DNA from: Pseudomicrostroma phylloplanum
Lineage: Eukaryota; Basidiomycota; Exobasidiomycetes; Microstromatales
DNA length: 64,000 nt
Reading direction: 5' to 3'
NCBI GenBank assembly: GCA_039545275.1
Contig: BCHS01000004.1
Coordinates: 569,977 to 633,976, forward strand
Shown here: in pieces, positions 19,876 through 31,132 of the stretch
Numbering within the stretch: position 1 is the first letter of the stretch
Layout of the letters: the number at the start of each line of letters is the position of its first letter
Made by a program: the position numbers and the translations under genes
Notes under the pieces: model-generated
The model's input: only the letters and a program-made list of their open reading frames with translations
Told to the model about the DNA's origin: nothing
The model's database searches: none

Positions 19876-22800
19876 ATGGACGACTTTGACGACTTCGTCT
19901 CCTCTGGTGGCCGCTCTGGACAACCACCACCAGAAGGCACAGCATCCCATCGACCAGCTGCTCAGTCCAATCCATACTCGTACGGAGCTGGTGGCCCTCT
20001 TAACCCGTTTGCAAGCACGGACTCATTAGGGTTCTCCAACTCCAACAACAGGGCAGGGCCATCAGGCTCCCACGCTGGACCGTCTCACGTCCTCGTTGAC
20101 GATGATGCAGATTTGCTCGGTGACGACGACGAATACGAAGGCCAATACGGCAACGAGCGCTACGCGAGGCCGGGCAACCTGGAGAGGCAGGCGTCTACCA
20201 AATCCGGCTATCCAGCTTCCGTCACGTCCTCTTGGGCTCACGAGGATACAACGGCGATGGGTCTGTCAGCTCCGCGCCTACCATACTCGGACAACAACGG
20301 CTTCGGCCGCACGTATTCTCAAGAGAGCGACCTGCCTCTCTCGAAGAATGCTGCAAATCCCGCTGGCTCCTCCCGAGCTGCCGGCCCTTTTGCCGATGTT
20401 TACGCTGTCCGGTCCAACACGTCGGGAAATTTCAAGAGCATCGAGGCAGACGATGATGTCGACTCGCCGTATCCAGGGACTGTTCCATATGCCGACTATG
20501 CGACAGCAGGGCCAAGTAGGAGCAATGCTCCCCCTGCTGCGTCCACGAAGAGGAGTCGATTCTCTGTGGGGCCTGCAGCTGGCCAGTCCAGGGGGCCACC
20601 CAGAGACGGGCTCTTTGATGGTGTGCAGCGATCATATAGAGGGCTTAAGGACGACATGAGTGGCATGTTCAAGGGGAAAGCTGCGAGAAACAAAGTGCCA
20701 GAGGGAGAGCGTGTTGTGCGGCTGAATGACCCTCTCACAAATGATCGAGAGGGCCACTTTAGAGACAATTACATCTCTACAAGCAAGTTCAACATCATCA
20801 CTTTCACTCCCAAATTCTTGCTGGGTGAGTACTCAAAAGATGTTGCAGGGGCTAGAAGCTGTCGCTGACGTTCTTGTGACGATGTACCTTGTCTCTGGTA
20901 GAGCAATTCTCCAAATACGCCAACCTGTTCTTCCTCTTCACAGCTTGTATCCAGCAAATACCTGGCGTATCGCCTACAAATCGCTGGACTACAATCGTGC
21001 CTCTTGGCATCGTGCTGCTAGCAAGTGCATTCAAGGAGATCAAAGAAGACGTCAAGCGGCATCAATCCGACGCCGAGCTGAATGGGAGGGTCGCACAAGT
21101 GCTCAATCCCGGTACAAATCACTTCGAACCACGAAGGTGGCGCCACCTTCGCGTCGGCGACATCATCCGTGTGGAGTCAAATGACTTTTTCCCTGCAGAC
21201 TTGGCTCTACTCGCCAGCTCCGAGCCGGAGGGGCTGTGCTATGTAGAGACTGCTAACCTTGATGGTGAGACCAACCTGAAGATCAAGCAGGCGAGCTCTC
21301 AGACGTGTCGCATCACCACACCTCAAAGCGCTGCTTCGATGCGAGGTCAGCTCAACTGCGAGCACCCCAACAACAGCCTGTACACCTTCGATGCTACACT
21401 AAATCTGCAGATGAGCTCGACTCCGGGCTTCAGCGGAACTCCGATGAAGAAGATCCCTCTGGGGCCGGATCAGCTACTGTTGCGAGGTGCTCAATTGCGC
21501 AACACACCCTGGTGCTATGGCCTGGTTGTCTTCACAGGACACGAGACGAAGCTCATGCGCAATGCAACGGCTGCTCCGATTAAGAGGACTGCTGTCGAGA
21601 AGATGGTCAATGTGCAAATCCTGCTGCTCTTCATCCTCTTGATGGCACTCTCCATTGCGTCTTCCATCGGTAGTATCATCCGCAACACGTCCTTCGCTGG
21701 CTCGATGCAGTACTTGCTCCTCGCAGACGAGGGCAGGAACAACGCTAGGATCTTCGTCGAGGATATTCTGACCTTCATCATTGCCTACAACAACCTGATC
21801 CCCATCTCCTTGATCGTCACCATCGAAGTCATCAAGTACCAGCAAGCGGTACTGATCAACTCTGACCTGGACATGTACTATGCGCCAACCGATACCCCCG
21901 CCCTATGCCGCACTTCGAGTCTGGTTGAAGAGCTCGGACAGATCGAGTACATCTTCTCTGACAAGACGGGTACTCTCACGAGGAACGAAATGGAGTTTAA
22001 ACAGGCTTCCATTGGGGGCGTCTCCTACACTGATGTGATCGACGAAGCCAAGCAAGGTACTGGAGAAATCGGCCCTGATGGCAGGGAAGTCGGTGGTCAG
22101 AGGACATGGCACGAGCTCAAGGCAATTATGTCAGGGCAAATACCCGACGACGGCAGTAGCGGGATGATCGACGAATTTCTGACTCTGCTGGCAGTGTGCC
22201 ACACTGTCATCCCGGAACGCCAAGGTGACAAGATCAAGTTCCAGGCTTCAAGTCCCGATGAAGCTGCTCTCGTAGCTGGAGCAGAGTCCCTGGGGTATCA
22301 GTTCACCACTCGAAAGCCTCGGTCTGTCTTTATCGAAGTAAGAGGAGTGGAAGAAGAGTACGAGATCCTGCAAGTCTGCGAGTTCAACTCTACTAGGAAG
22401 AGGATGTCTACCGTGGTGCGGTGTCCTGACGGAAAGATCAAGCTGTACTGCAAGGGAGCGGATACTGTCATCATGGAAAGGCTGAGCGAGAATCAGCCCT
22501 TCACTGAACAGACTCTAGTTCATCTGGAAGACTACGCCACCGATGGTCTGAGGACTCTCTGCGTGGCTTCGAGAGAAGTCCCGGAGCAGGAGTACCGGCA
22601 GTGGTCGAAGATCTACGAGTCTGCGGCAGCCCAGATCACTGGTCGAAGCGAAGCTCTTGACAAGGCAGCAGAAATCATCGAGCAGAATCTCTTTTTGCTG
22701 GGCGCGACAGCCATCGAAGACAAGCTGCAAGAGGGCGTGCCGGAGACCATTCACACTCTGCAGACGGCTGGTATCAAGGTCTGGGTCCTGACCGGTGATC

Positions 22801-24179
22801 GACAGGAGACTGCCATCAATATTGGACTGTCCTGCCGACTCATCTCTGAGTCAATGAACCTCGTCATCGTCAACGAGGAGTCTGCTCATGCGACGGCCGA
22901 CTTCCTGAACAAGAGGCTTGCTGCTATCAAGAATCAGCGAAAAGCGGGAGAGATCGAAGAGCTGGCGTTGATCATTGACGGAAAGAGCTTGGCGTTTGCC
23001 CTCGAGAAAGACTTGAGCAAGGTCTTCCTCGAGCTAGCCATGATGTGCAAAGCTGTGATCTGCTGTCGAGTCAGTCCACTCCAGAAAGCGCTGGTCGTTA
23101 AGCTAGTCAAGAAGAACCTCAAGGCTCTTCTACTCGCCATCGGAGACGGCGCCAACGATGTCAGCATGATTCAAGCCGCTCACGTTGGTGTTGGTATCAG
23201 TGGTGTGGAAGGTCTTCAAGCTGCACGGAGTGCCGACGTCGCCATCTCTCAATTCAGATTCCTCCGCAAGCTTCTCCTCGTTCACGGAACATGGAGTTAT
23301 ACCCGCCTGAGCAAGATGATCTTGTACTCCTTCTACAAGAACATCACACTGTATATGACGCTCTTCTGGTTCTCCTTCCAGAGCAGCTTCTCAGGTCAAG
23401 TGCCCTTCGAGTCTTGGACATTATCGCTATACAACGTCCTCTTTACTGTACTACCACCACTGGTCATCGGAATCTTCGATCAGTACCTCAGTGCGAGGAT
23501 GCTGGATCGCTATCCTCAACTGTACGGCGAGGTCTTCTTCAACCGACGAAAGTTCTGGGGCTGGACCATCAATGCCTTCTACCACTCCCTATTGGCGTAC
23601 ATCATCGTCACCGCTGCCTTCTGGACCAGTCTCCAGGGCTCTGACGGTTACACGCCGGGTCTCTGGGTCTGGGGTACGACTCTGTTCATGGCTGTGCTAG
23701 CGACAGTCCTAGGCAAGGCAGCACTGGTGTCTGACCTCTGGACAAAGTACACCTTTGCTGCCATTCCGGGATCGCTCTTCTTCACGCTGGCCTTCCTGGC
23801 TGTCTACATCATCGTAGCGCCCATCATCGGCTTCTCCGGGGAGTACCAAGGGCAGCTAGGCGCCATCTTCGGCTCCCCACTCTTCTGGTTCTGCATCATC
23901 CTCGTACCAGGAGCCTGCCTGGTCCGAGACTACGTGTGGAAGTTCTGGAAGAGGACTTGGAGGCCAGAGAGCAGACACGTGGCCGCGGAGATTCAGAAGT
24001 ACAATTTGGTGGATCATCGACCGAGGATGAGCGAGTTCCAAAAGGCCATTAGGAAGGTGCGGGCGGTGCAGAGGATGAGAAGGACAAGAGGGTATGCCTT
24101 TTCGGGTGGAGAGCAGGGAGAGGAGGCGAGGTTGATTCGTTTGTATGACACGACGAAACCCAAGGACACTGGCCTGTGA
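19876..24179 (+). CDS. DRS2: P4-type ATPase, Drs2-like phospholipid flippase
   Basis: Two exons, 19876-20824 and 20902-24179, 1408 residues. The ATG at 19876 (MDDFDDFVSSGG) is chosen; a TTG slightly upstream was ignored. A ~265-residue disordered N-terminus leads to the P4 entry motif (RLNDPLTNDREGHFRDN, ISTSKFNIITFTPKFL) and the first membrane pair with EQFSKYANLFFLF and IPGVSPTNRW. The actuator loop holds LDGETNLKIKQA (DGET), the phosphorylation site is SDKTGTLTRNEM, the nucleotide domain has FNSTRKRMS, and the hinge has GDGANDVSMIQ. Ten membrane segments are expected. Drs2 enzymes move phosphatidylserine and phosphatidylethanolamine to the cytosolic leaflet of the trans-Golgi with a Cdc50 partner and drive vesicle budding. 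The C-terminus has the short conserved AFSGGE stretch seen in Drs2 tails. Confidence 0.95.
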
Positions 24180-24390
24180 GGGCGACAAGTTAGCAGGTGG
24201 ACTGTATTGCAGTTAGTCAAAATAAATGGAGAGGGGCATGAATGAAACGACTTTTACGAGACTTCCCACTCGTCTGGTGTGAGGGGTGCAGCTGTGCTGA
24301 TGTAAGCGAGTCCTCTTTCCGTTGCCATTTAGTGGCCCTTGCTGCCTCGCTTCGCTCCTTCTCCACTCGCCTCCGCTAACATCAAGGAAC

Positions 24391-26178
24391 ATGGTGTTGA
24401 GCGATCAGGCTGTTGTGCAGCAGATTGCGGGCTTCACTGGGCTGGGTAAGTCGTCAAACATTATGCTACATTTCCCGACCAACAAGCTGACGGACTCGCT
24501 TCTGCGCTCTCCGCCAGACAACGAGACCGTCTCTACGCAGATCCTGCCCTATGTCAAGAAGCTACCAGATGCGCAAGCCTTGCGGCATCATCTCATCGTC
24601 AGTCACGCTGGAAGTTGCTGCTGTTCAGACTCTTGGTACTGGGTCCACTGACATTGAGTTGCTTCATACTGCATGCAGGATCTGATCGGTCCTGGCTCAG
24701 CGCAGACGACCTTTGTCAAGCAGCTAGTGGAGACTCAGTTTCCCGCTCCACCGCCCTCTCAACCAGCCAGCCAGTTGAAGCCGACACAGAGCAGTAGTAG
24801 CTCTTCTTCCAACGCAAAAAGGGGGCAGGGCTCCAGCGATGGCCCTGTAGATCTGAGCAAGGCTTTCGGGAGCAGCGGAGCGGTGTATGTCAAGGATCGT
24901 GGGCAGAAGAGCTACACCCCGCGAAGTGCTGCGAGGACACCTCAGGAGGGACCATCGAGAGCCAACACTCCCCTCGGAACCAAGACGCCTCCGCTCAGAC
25001 CATCTTCCGCTGTCAGTTCGAGTCACGCTGCAGATACCCAGCATGCGGCTGCTCCACCTCAGGCTTCGTCTTCCTCGCGGCAGGCCTTTCAACTGGCCCC
25101 TTCCGATGAGATGAAGATGCTGAACGATGAGATTGTTGAGCTGACTGGAGATGGCAAAGAAGGTACGGACGCCAGGTCCTCAAGGCACAAGAACAGGACA
25201 TGCTATTGCCAAGGTCGAGTCCATCCTCTGTTTAAGAGACGACCTATCTGTCTCTCCTGTGGCCTCCTTCTCTGCTCGATGAACACGCCCACCCCCTTCT
25301 CGCCGGACGCAGGCTGTCCCTCTTGCTCCACCATCCTCCTCCCACCCGCCGAGCGCTCAGCGCTCCTCTCCTCGCTGATCTCCCAACGAGACGAAGCAGA
25401 GCAGCGAGCACTGGCCCGCGTCGAGCACGTTCGTGCTGAGCGGGAAAAGGCCAAGGAGGAGAAGCGGGCAGTGGCTTCTCAGGAGCTCTTCCCCGAGCTG
25501 TCTGGAGGAGACGCAGCTGCGAGAGAACGGGCTCGACAGTTGAGCATTGCCTTGGGGAGAAAGCCTCGAGATGACGGAGGGATGAGGGCAGTGGAGAGGA
25601 AGGCAAGGGTCCTTACGATCGGCAAGAAGGGAAAAGTCACCGTCGGCAGCACAAAGAAGCCTGCTGTGACCAAGAGCAAGCAGGCTGCTGCGACATCAGC
25701 CTCGGCACAAGCGGCGCAGCCAACAGAGTCGCAGATGGAAGAGGATACAGAAGCTACACAGCACCGGAGCGACGACGAAGACGACGATGAAGCAGAGACA
25801 GAGGAGCTGTTGCGACTGGGCTACGTCTTGGACCAAGACGAGGACGCGCTGCACGCCGGTGAGGACCCAGACTCGCACCGGCCACCTCACGAAGGTGTGC
25901 CAGGGCGAGCCTTCTTCAACCCTTACCTCTCATGGGCAGGGGACGAGGACACTAAGGAGGAGAAGGTGAGGTACCTTCCGCCCGGTGAGCGGCCTACTGA
26001 CGACGAAGACGTCGAAGGGGACGGAGAAGGAGATGAGGATTTGGACAAGGCGCAAGGTGGAAAGCGGTCGGAAGAAGGCGCTAAGAGCAGAGCTGTCCCC
26101 GGAGCAGCGGCGAGTCCTACGAATGGAGGGAAAGGTCGTAAAAGGAACAAGAAGAAGTTCGGGACGGATGGTGCCTGA
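24391..26178 (+). CDS. ASC-1/TRIP4 family zinc-finger protein (Rqt4-like)
   Basis: Three exons: 24391-24445, 24518-24597 and 24679-26178, 544 residues. The N-terminus (VVQQIAGFTGLDNETVSTQI, then LPYVKKLP) is a helical CUE-like segment. Near residues 217-262 is the C2HC5 zinc finger typical of TRIP4: CYCQGRVHPLFKRRPICLSC, then LLCSMN and CPSC. A coiled-coil follows (QRDEAEQRALARVEHVRAER), then acidic low-complexity sequence and a Lys/Arg-rich end. In yeast the homologue Rqt4 is part of the RQT complex that splits collided ribosomes with Slh1 and Cue3; in animals it is activating signal cointegrator 1. The second intron uses a GTCAGT donor. The Rqt4 role is inferred from the family. The gene ends 175 bp from the convergent MIC19 gene. 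Confidence 0.85.
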
Positions 26179-26353
26179 TGCGATGCAATATAGCAACTTG
26201 CCCAACTTCGGTAGCCATTTCTCAGTCTATGCCTATTCAGAGGTGCGAGGCCTAGTGATTATGGCTATATTGAGTGCGATGAGAGAAAGTGAAGGTTATC
26301 ATCGCCCGTCGCGACAGGTGGAGACTCCGGTCAAGATCCGTGTCGTTCTCCTC

Positions 26354-27275
26354 TTACTCGCTCAGCGACGCAATGTAGTTCTGTTGGACGATGCCGGGTC
26401 AAGGGTGGAGACCAGGTCAGCAAGTGGGTTCAAGCGCTGATTCCAGCACGTCCCCTGGCCGATCAACGTGTTTCATGCAGCGCAGCAACTCACCCTCTCT
26501 GCCTTCTCTACAGCATCAGTGAAAGCCTTTACCTCCTTCCAGCAATCCAATGTCCTCGAGGTGCCCACCTCCTTGTAGCACTCAATGACGCTCTTCCTCG
26601 CCTCCTTTACCCCAGGTGCATTCTCCACCTTTTCCCTCCCAGAATCATGCCTAGAGATCTTCCTCTTGACCTCATTCAACTCCTTGCGAAGACTATCACT
26701 GCTCCTCCCTGCTCCTCCCGAGGAGGAAGATGAAGACTTGGAGTCGGACTCGCTACTCTTTGGTTGCGACTTGGAAGAGTGCTTCTCCTCGATGGCCAGG
26801 TTCTCCGCCTCGAGCTTCGATTGGATCTGAGCAGTCACCTCGGCTTCCTGCTTGCGCAGGCGAGCAAGCTCAGAGGAGATGGCGGAGCGGACTGAAGAGT
26901 CTAGGTAGGACTGACGAGAGGAGGGGAGGGGATCCGAAGGAGAGGAGGACGAAGAAGAGGACGCAGATGAGGAGGATGCCTTTTCGGAAGAGGAAGGAGA
27001 GGGCCCAGCGTCGGTTGTGATCTTGGCTTCTGAGGTGATCTTGTTCAGGAGAGACTGGCTCAGCTAACAAGCGGGAGCAGCACAAGGTAGAGGGACGCAT
27101 GACGTTGTTCAGGATGAGATCAGTACCGGAACCGCACCGCATCACCCGCGCCGTACCTCGTCTGCCTCGACCTCTTCCTATGCGTACTCACAGAGATCTG
27201 CTCCTCTGGCTTCTGGGCGGCGGGAGCGGGACCCGCACCGGCGCCAGCATCAGGCTTTGATGTCTGAGCTCCCAT
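26354..27275 (-). CDS. MIC19: MICOS complex subunit MIC19 (DUF1690)
   Basis: Three exons: 27275-27192, 27054-26494 and 26380-26354, 223 residues. The start MGAQTSKP fits the family and puts Gly at position 2 with Ser at 6, a likely N-myristoylation site. A Ser-rich stretch is followed by a coiled-coil (SELARLRKQEAEVTAQIQSK), then the CHCH-like C-terminus with ARKSVIECYKEV and LDCWKEV, where the two cysteines are 11 residues apart. MIC19 sits on the inner mitochondrial membrane facing the intermembrane space and links Mic60 to the rest of MICOS at cristae junctions. The last exon is only 27 nt (NYIASLSE stop) and was inferred because the second exon otherwise runs into a non-conserved end; its acceptor is at 26383-26381. 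Confidence 0.9.
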
Positions 27276-27672
27276 GATATTGTATGGATCGGCAGGAAGA
27301 TGTGTGCGGATGGAGCGGAGGGAGAGGGCAGAGGTGGAAGGTCTGCCTGCCTGCCTGCCTTCTTCCCGCCAAGTCGACTTCGCCCGAGGGAGGGAGGCAG
27401 GCTGCCCGGGGCGCAACGCGGAGCGGCGGGCGCTTCTTGGAACCAGCTTCCGATCCGAGATGGCATGCAATCGATCAAGAGCCAAGATGCAATCGAGGCC
27501 CGTGAGGCAGGCAACTCCCTCCAGGCCAGGGCCTCGGCATTCACTACCCTTGGTCACTACAGAACCCTGCCTGACCTCTTGCCCTCGCAGTCGCCATCAC
27601 CATCGCCATCACCAAGCTCAACTCCTGATCATCTGAACATTGCTGATCTAAACCTCCTGTGCCTCACCACCG
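27276..27672. promoter_or_regulatory. Divergent promoter MIC19 / glutaredoxin
   Basis: The 397 bp between two divergent starts carry a (TGCC)4 tract at 27344-27359 and CT-rich sequence. No gene is supported here. The overlapping open frames on both strands show no domain. Confidence 0.5.
27344..27359. repeat. (TGCC)4 microsatellite
   Basis: Four perfect TGCC units in the MIC19/glutaredoxin intergenic region, the same motif as at 10722 and 58166. Confidence 0.85.
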
Positions 27673-28844
27673 ATGCCCAAAGTCTCCATCGACCTCGAGC
27701 GAGGCGCCTCAAAGGGTCTGCATGGCAACTACAATAGCGCACCTATCCCCCTGCCTGCCTTTCGGCGGCGCAAGCGCTTCCTCGTTCTCCTCCTCCTGGT
27801 CACCATTGGTCTCGTAGCCCTTTGGCATCGGGAAGCCATTCCGGGAGCTTCTTCGGGGATAGCGTGGGTCAAGGATTCCATGAAGACTCCAGAGGAGGCA
27901 GGGGCACAGGCAGGGGAAGAGGTGCTGGGAGGTGGGAGCGCGCCGGTGGTGGACAAAGTCGTTGAGGCAGTCAAGCCCGTCTCTTCTCCAGCTTCAGCCG
28001 GTACCTCTTCTGCGGCAGCGGTGGCCGTGCAAGCGGGCAAGCCTGCAGCCGGACAAGGCACGGAGGCCTTTAGGAAGCTCGCAGCAGAGCAGGGCTACNC
28101 CCCCGCCGAGACTGATCGGCTAGCCGCTCAGGCTGCACCCAAGGTCGTGACCGGCCCGCCCACGTCAGAGGAGAGCATGTTGCTTCTCATGCAGGCCCTC
28201 CTCAACTACAAGTACACGGTTCCCGAGGATAGGTGGAGGAGCCAACTGATGCCGGGGAGCCCGGCTGAATTTGCCAGTCGATTGGCCGAGGTGCAGGGTA
28301 TGGAAGGCATCGATGATGTGAAATTGGTGAGTGGGGCGAAAGCCGGGCCTGTTTCCGACTTCAAAAGCTCCATGGGTCTAATGCTGACTCTATGTCTCGC
28401 CTTCTCCTCTGCCAGTACAAGGACGATCGGACAAAGTGGAACGTGGTGCACCGCGAGCAACATCCCCTCGTAGTCTTCAGCAAATCGTACTGTCCCGTGA
28501 GTCGCGCGCCCAAATCAAGCTTGATCTCCTTCAGGATGACATTCAGAGCCATACAGACTCACACATGTTCAGTCTCTTGCCCCTCCGTTCCGCCCTCCTC
28601 CCAGTATTCAAAAAAGGCCAAGGCCCTCCTCACCTCTCTCGGCGCACATTACACCGTGTACGAAGTGGACCTACGAGCGCAGGACGCCGGTCCGCTGCAA
28701 GAGGCCCTGGCGGCCATCAGCGGGCACCGTACCTTCCCCGCCGTCTTTGCCCGAGGCAGGCTCCTGGGCGGCAGCGATGAGCTTGCAAGGTTGAACAAGT
28801 TGAATGTGCTAAAAGGTGTGCTGAGCGGGGCGGGAGCGCTGTGA
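27673..28844 (+). CDS. Membrane-anchored monothiol-type glutaredoxin (Grx6/Grx7-like)
   Basis: Three exons: 27673-28326, 28416-28496 and 28605-28844, 324 residues. A short cytosolic N-terminus with basic residues (RRRKRF) precedes one membrane span (FLVLLLLVTIGLVALW, about residues 36-51), giving a type II signal anchor. A ~130-residue stalk leads to the catalytic domain: HPLVVFSKSYCP, then YSKKAKALLTSLG, FPAVFARGRLLGGSDEL and a helical end. The active site CPYS is the form found in yeast Grx7; intron 2 falls exactly between CP and YS. Such proteins act in the ER/Golgi lumen on glutathione-mixed disulfides and can bind an Fe-S cluster. One base is ambiguous (N at 28099), leaving residue 143 undetermined (NCC codon). 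The domain is complete. Confidence 0.9.
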
Positions 28845-29224
28845 GCGGGCGAGCAAGTCAGATCACTACGCACGTCGAAGCCGGTCTATGTCATGTCGTA
28901 TCGAGCGTGGCCTTTGGCTTTCTTTCTATGATTCTCCATCTGTATTCATCTTTCTTCTTCTTTTGTACTTTGCTGCCCTCTGCCGTCTCACGATGGCCCA
29001 TACCATGAACAATCTATTCCCTCGTTCTCCCTCGAGCCACGTCGGAGTGCAGTGTACCTCGGAACGGCCACACAGATTCATGCCACGGCTTTGGAAAATC
29101 GGGACGAGTGTTGGTATGTCTTCCGTTGCAATGCATTGCGTCTTGGGAAGTCGGTAAAGGTTGACGAGAGGGACACATCATGGCTGCGTCCCGTCCCGTC
29201 CAGTCCAGTCGGGCCACATGCCAT
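28845..29224. other. Intergenic region between convergent genes
   Basis: About 380 bp of 3' flanking sequence between the glutaredoxin and the DUF3429 gene. I see no gene or structured element. Confidence 0.5.
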
Positions 29225-30748
29225 CTACTTGTCCTTCTTCTCGTCACCACCTTCCTTCTTCTCCTCACCCTCACCCTCCTTCTTCTCTTCACCCTCTCCC
29301 TCCTTCTTCTCCTCACCTCCCTCTTCGCCTTCGCCCTCCTTCTTCTCCTCTCCTCCCTCCTTCTTACTCTTCTCCTCTTCCTCCTTCTTCTTCTTGTTCT
29401 CCTCCTCCTCTTCCTTCTTCTTCTTCTCCTCTTCTTCCTTCTTCTTCTTTTCCTCCTCTTCCTTCTTCTTCTTCTCTTCTTCCACCCTCTTTGGGTTTCG
29501 AATCTTGACAAAGCCCTCTTCCTCATCCGAAGACTGCTCGGCAAAGACGTCGCCGCCCTTTAGGTCACCCTTGGTGGGCTGGGTTCCCTGGTCGCCCATG
29601 GCAGTGGAGCGGGCTTCTTCGGCCTTTTGGGCGGCATTGGATCGGATCTCCGATGCGAGCTTAGAGCCGGCAGAGCGGGCCGAGGAACGCGAGGGGGACA
29701 CGTCGTAGTACTGTGTTCCAGCCAGCGTGGCGATGATGGAGGTGCCGACGGCGGCGGTGAGCCAGAAGCGGTAGGTGCTGTACCACCTTGGTGCCCATCC
29801 CTCGGTGGTGGCCCTAAGGTCGATGAACCACACGGCTACGTAGGCTCCCCACTGGGCGATGAGCGCCATCTGTGGTGCGAGGAGCAGCGAGGGCCATGCC
29901 AAGGCCAGAGGGGCTACACCCATGGCGTAACGCAGGTTGCCTACCCTGCCGCCCAGCTTCGCCCACTCGAAGCCCCAGTGGATGGCGCCGAGGAAGGAAA
30001 GGATAATGGCTCCATAGGCCACCTGAATGTTCTGCGCATGCAGCAAGAGCGCAGTCGCCGTCTCCAGATCCATGTGAGAGTCGAGGCCGTTGGCGACCAG
30101 GTTGGCCTGACGGGAGAGGTAGATGGACGCGCCTGCTGTACCCACGTATGGCATTACACCTGCCGCGCCCCACAGCAGAGCGGGCTGGGGAACCACCTGA
30201 GCCATCTCCCCAGTGATGGACTTGGCGTCACCAAGGATTTGAGCCATACCTGGCTCTTGACCCTCGGTGCTCTTGTCGTTGGACCCCTTCTTGTTGGAAC
30301 TGTCACCGCCGGCTACAGCCGACTCGAGGGAGTCGCGTACCTGGCCCACCTCCTCCTTGATGTTCTGAGCAGTGTGCTGATGAGCGGAGGGAACAGAAGA
30401 ATTCAGTCAATGACAAGCGTTGTCAGTCGGTGCGGTTTCAGATCTCTTGTGCGTCTAGCAAATGCTCACCTTCCAACTATCGCTAGCTGGCTTTCCCGAT
30501 TGAGGGTTCGCCGCATAGAGGGGCCCGGTGGGTCTTAGTAGAGCGAACCGAGCCGTCGAGGTGTGGAAAGGAAGCGCTAGACGAGGAGACGAGGACGAGA
30601 CAGTGGGAGCAGGGGCGGCAGCAGCGCCAGGAAGGAGGCTCGATCGCAGCGGGGTGGGAGCGCGTAGAGAGGCTGCCGTGGAAGCGATGCGTGGGCGTGA
30701 GGCGAGGGTGCTCCTGGCCAGCGAGGCCTGAGCTGTAGGTCTAAACAT
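29225..30748 (-). CDS. DUF3429 (TMEM69-like) mitochondrial membrane protein with Lys/Glu tail
   Basis: Two exons, 30748-30470 and 30364-29225, 472 residues. The first ~80 residues are Arg/Ser/Ala-rich without acidic residues, a good mitochondrial presequence. The DUF3429 core spans about residues 150-310 with several hydrophobic helices: ALLWGAAGVMPYVGTAG, AYGAIILSFLGAIHWGFEWA, GVAPLALAWPSLLLAPQMAL and FWLTAAVGTSIIATLAG. Family members are inner-membrane proteins of unknown function. After the core comes a ~120-residue tail made almost only of Glu and Lys (runs such as EEEKKKKEEEE), encoded by a pure purine strand at 29225-29490. An alternative acceptor 12 nt upstream would insert HTAQ at the exon join. 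The function is not known. Confidence 0.82.
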
Positions 30749-31132
30749 GAGGAGAGTGGTGGAGACGAGACGCGAGAAGAACGAAAAGGGACAAAGGAGG
30801 ATCAGAGGAAGACGATGATGGTACTGACCAGAAAGGAAGATGTACGAACGAGGCTATCAGACGACGATCGTCCTTGCAGGGTGGAGCAGCCTTCCAGCGG
30901 GGGGCGGGCGGGGGTCCAAGTGGCCGTGCGCCCTGGCGCTGCAGAATGACGCCAATGGAAGCTGCCCACACCAATCGACGCTGGACCCTTTGGTCACGCG
31001 CGCAGCCACAACCCCACGCCAAGCACACGCGCACCCACGGCTTTCAGCATACGCGCTCCCAACCTCGAATTAGAAGATGATGGATCGGTGACATTGATAT
31101 TGTAGTAGTAGTAGTAGTAGTAACAGTGCCCC
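30749..31132. other. Intergenic region with (GTA)7 microsatellite
   Basis: The 384 bp upstream of the DUF3429 gene and downstream of the RCC1-PHD gene. Seven perfect GTA units lie at 31102-31122. No gene seen. Confidence 0.5.

Noticed and set aside
28099..28099. Ambiguous base N (another at 58406)
   Set aside because: Single unresolved bases; the first changes one residue of the glutaredoxin stalk and the second is upstream of GCV2. No biological signal.
29014..29544. Arg-rich 176-codon minus-strand frame
   Set aside because: Out-of-frame reading of the purine-rich Glu/Lys tail of the DUF3429 gene.
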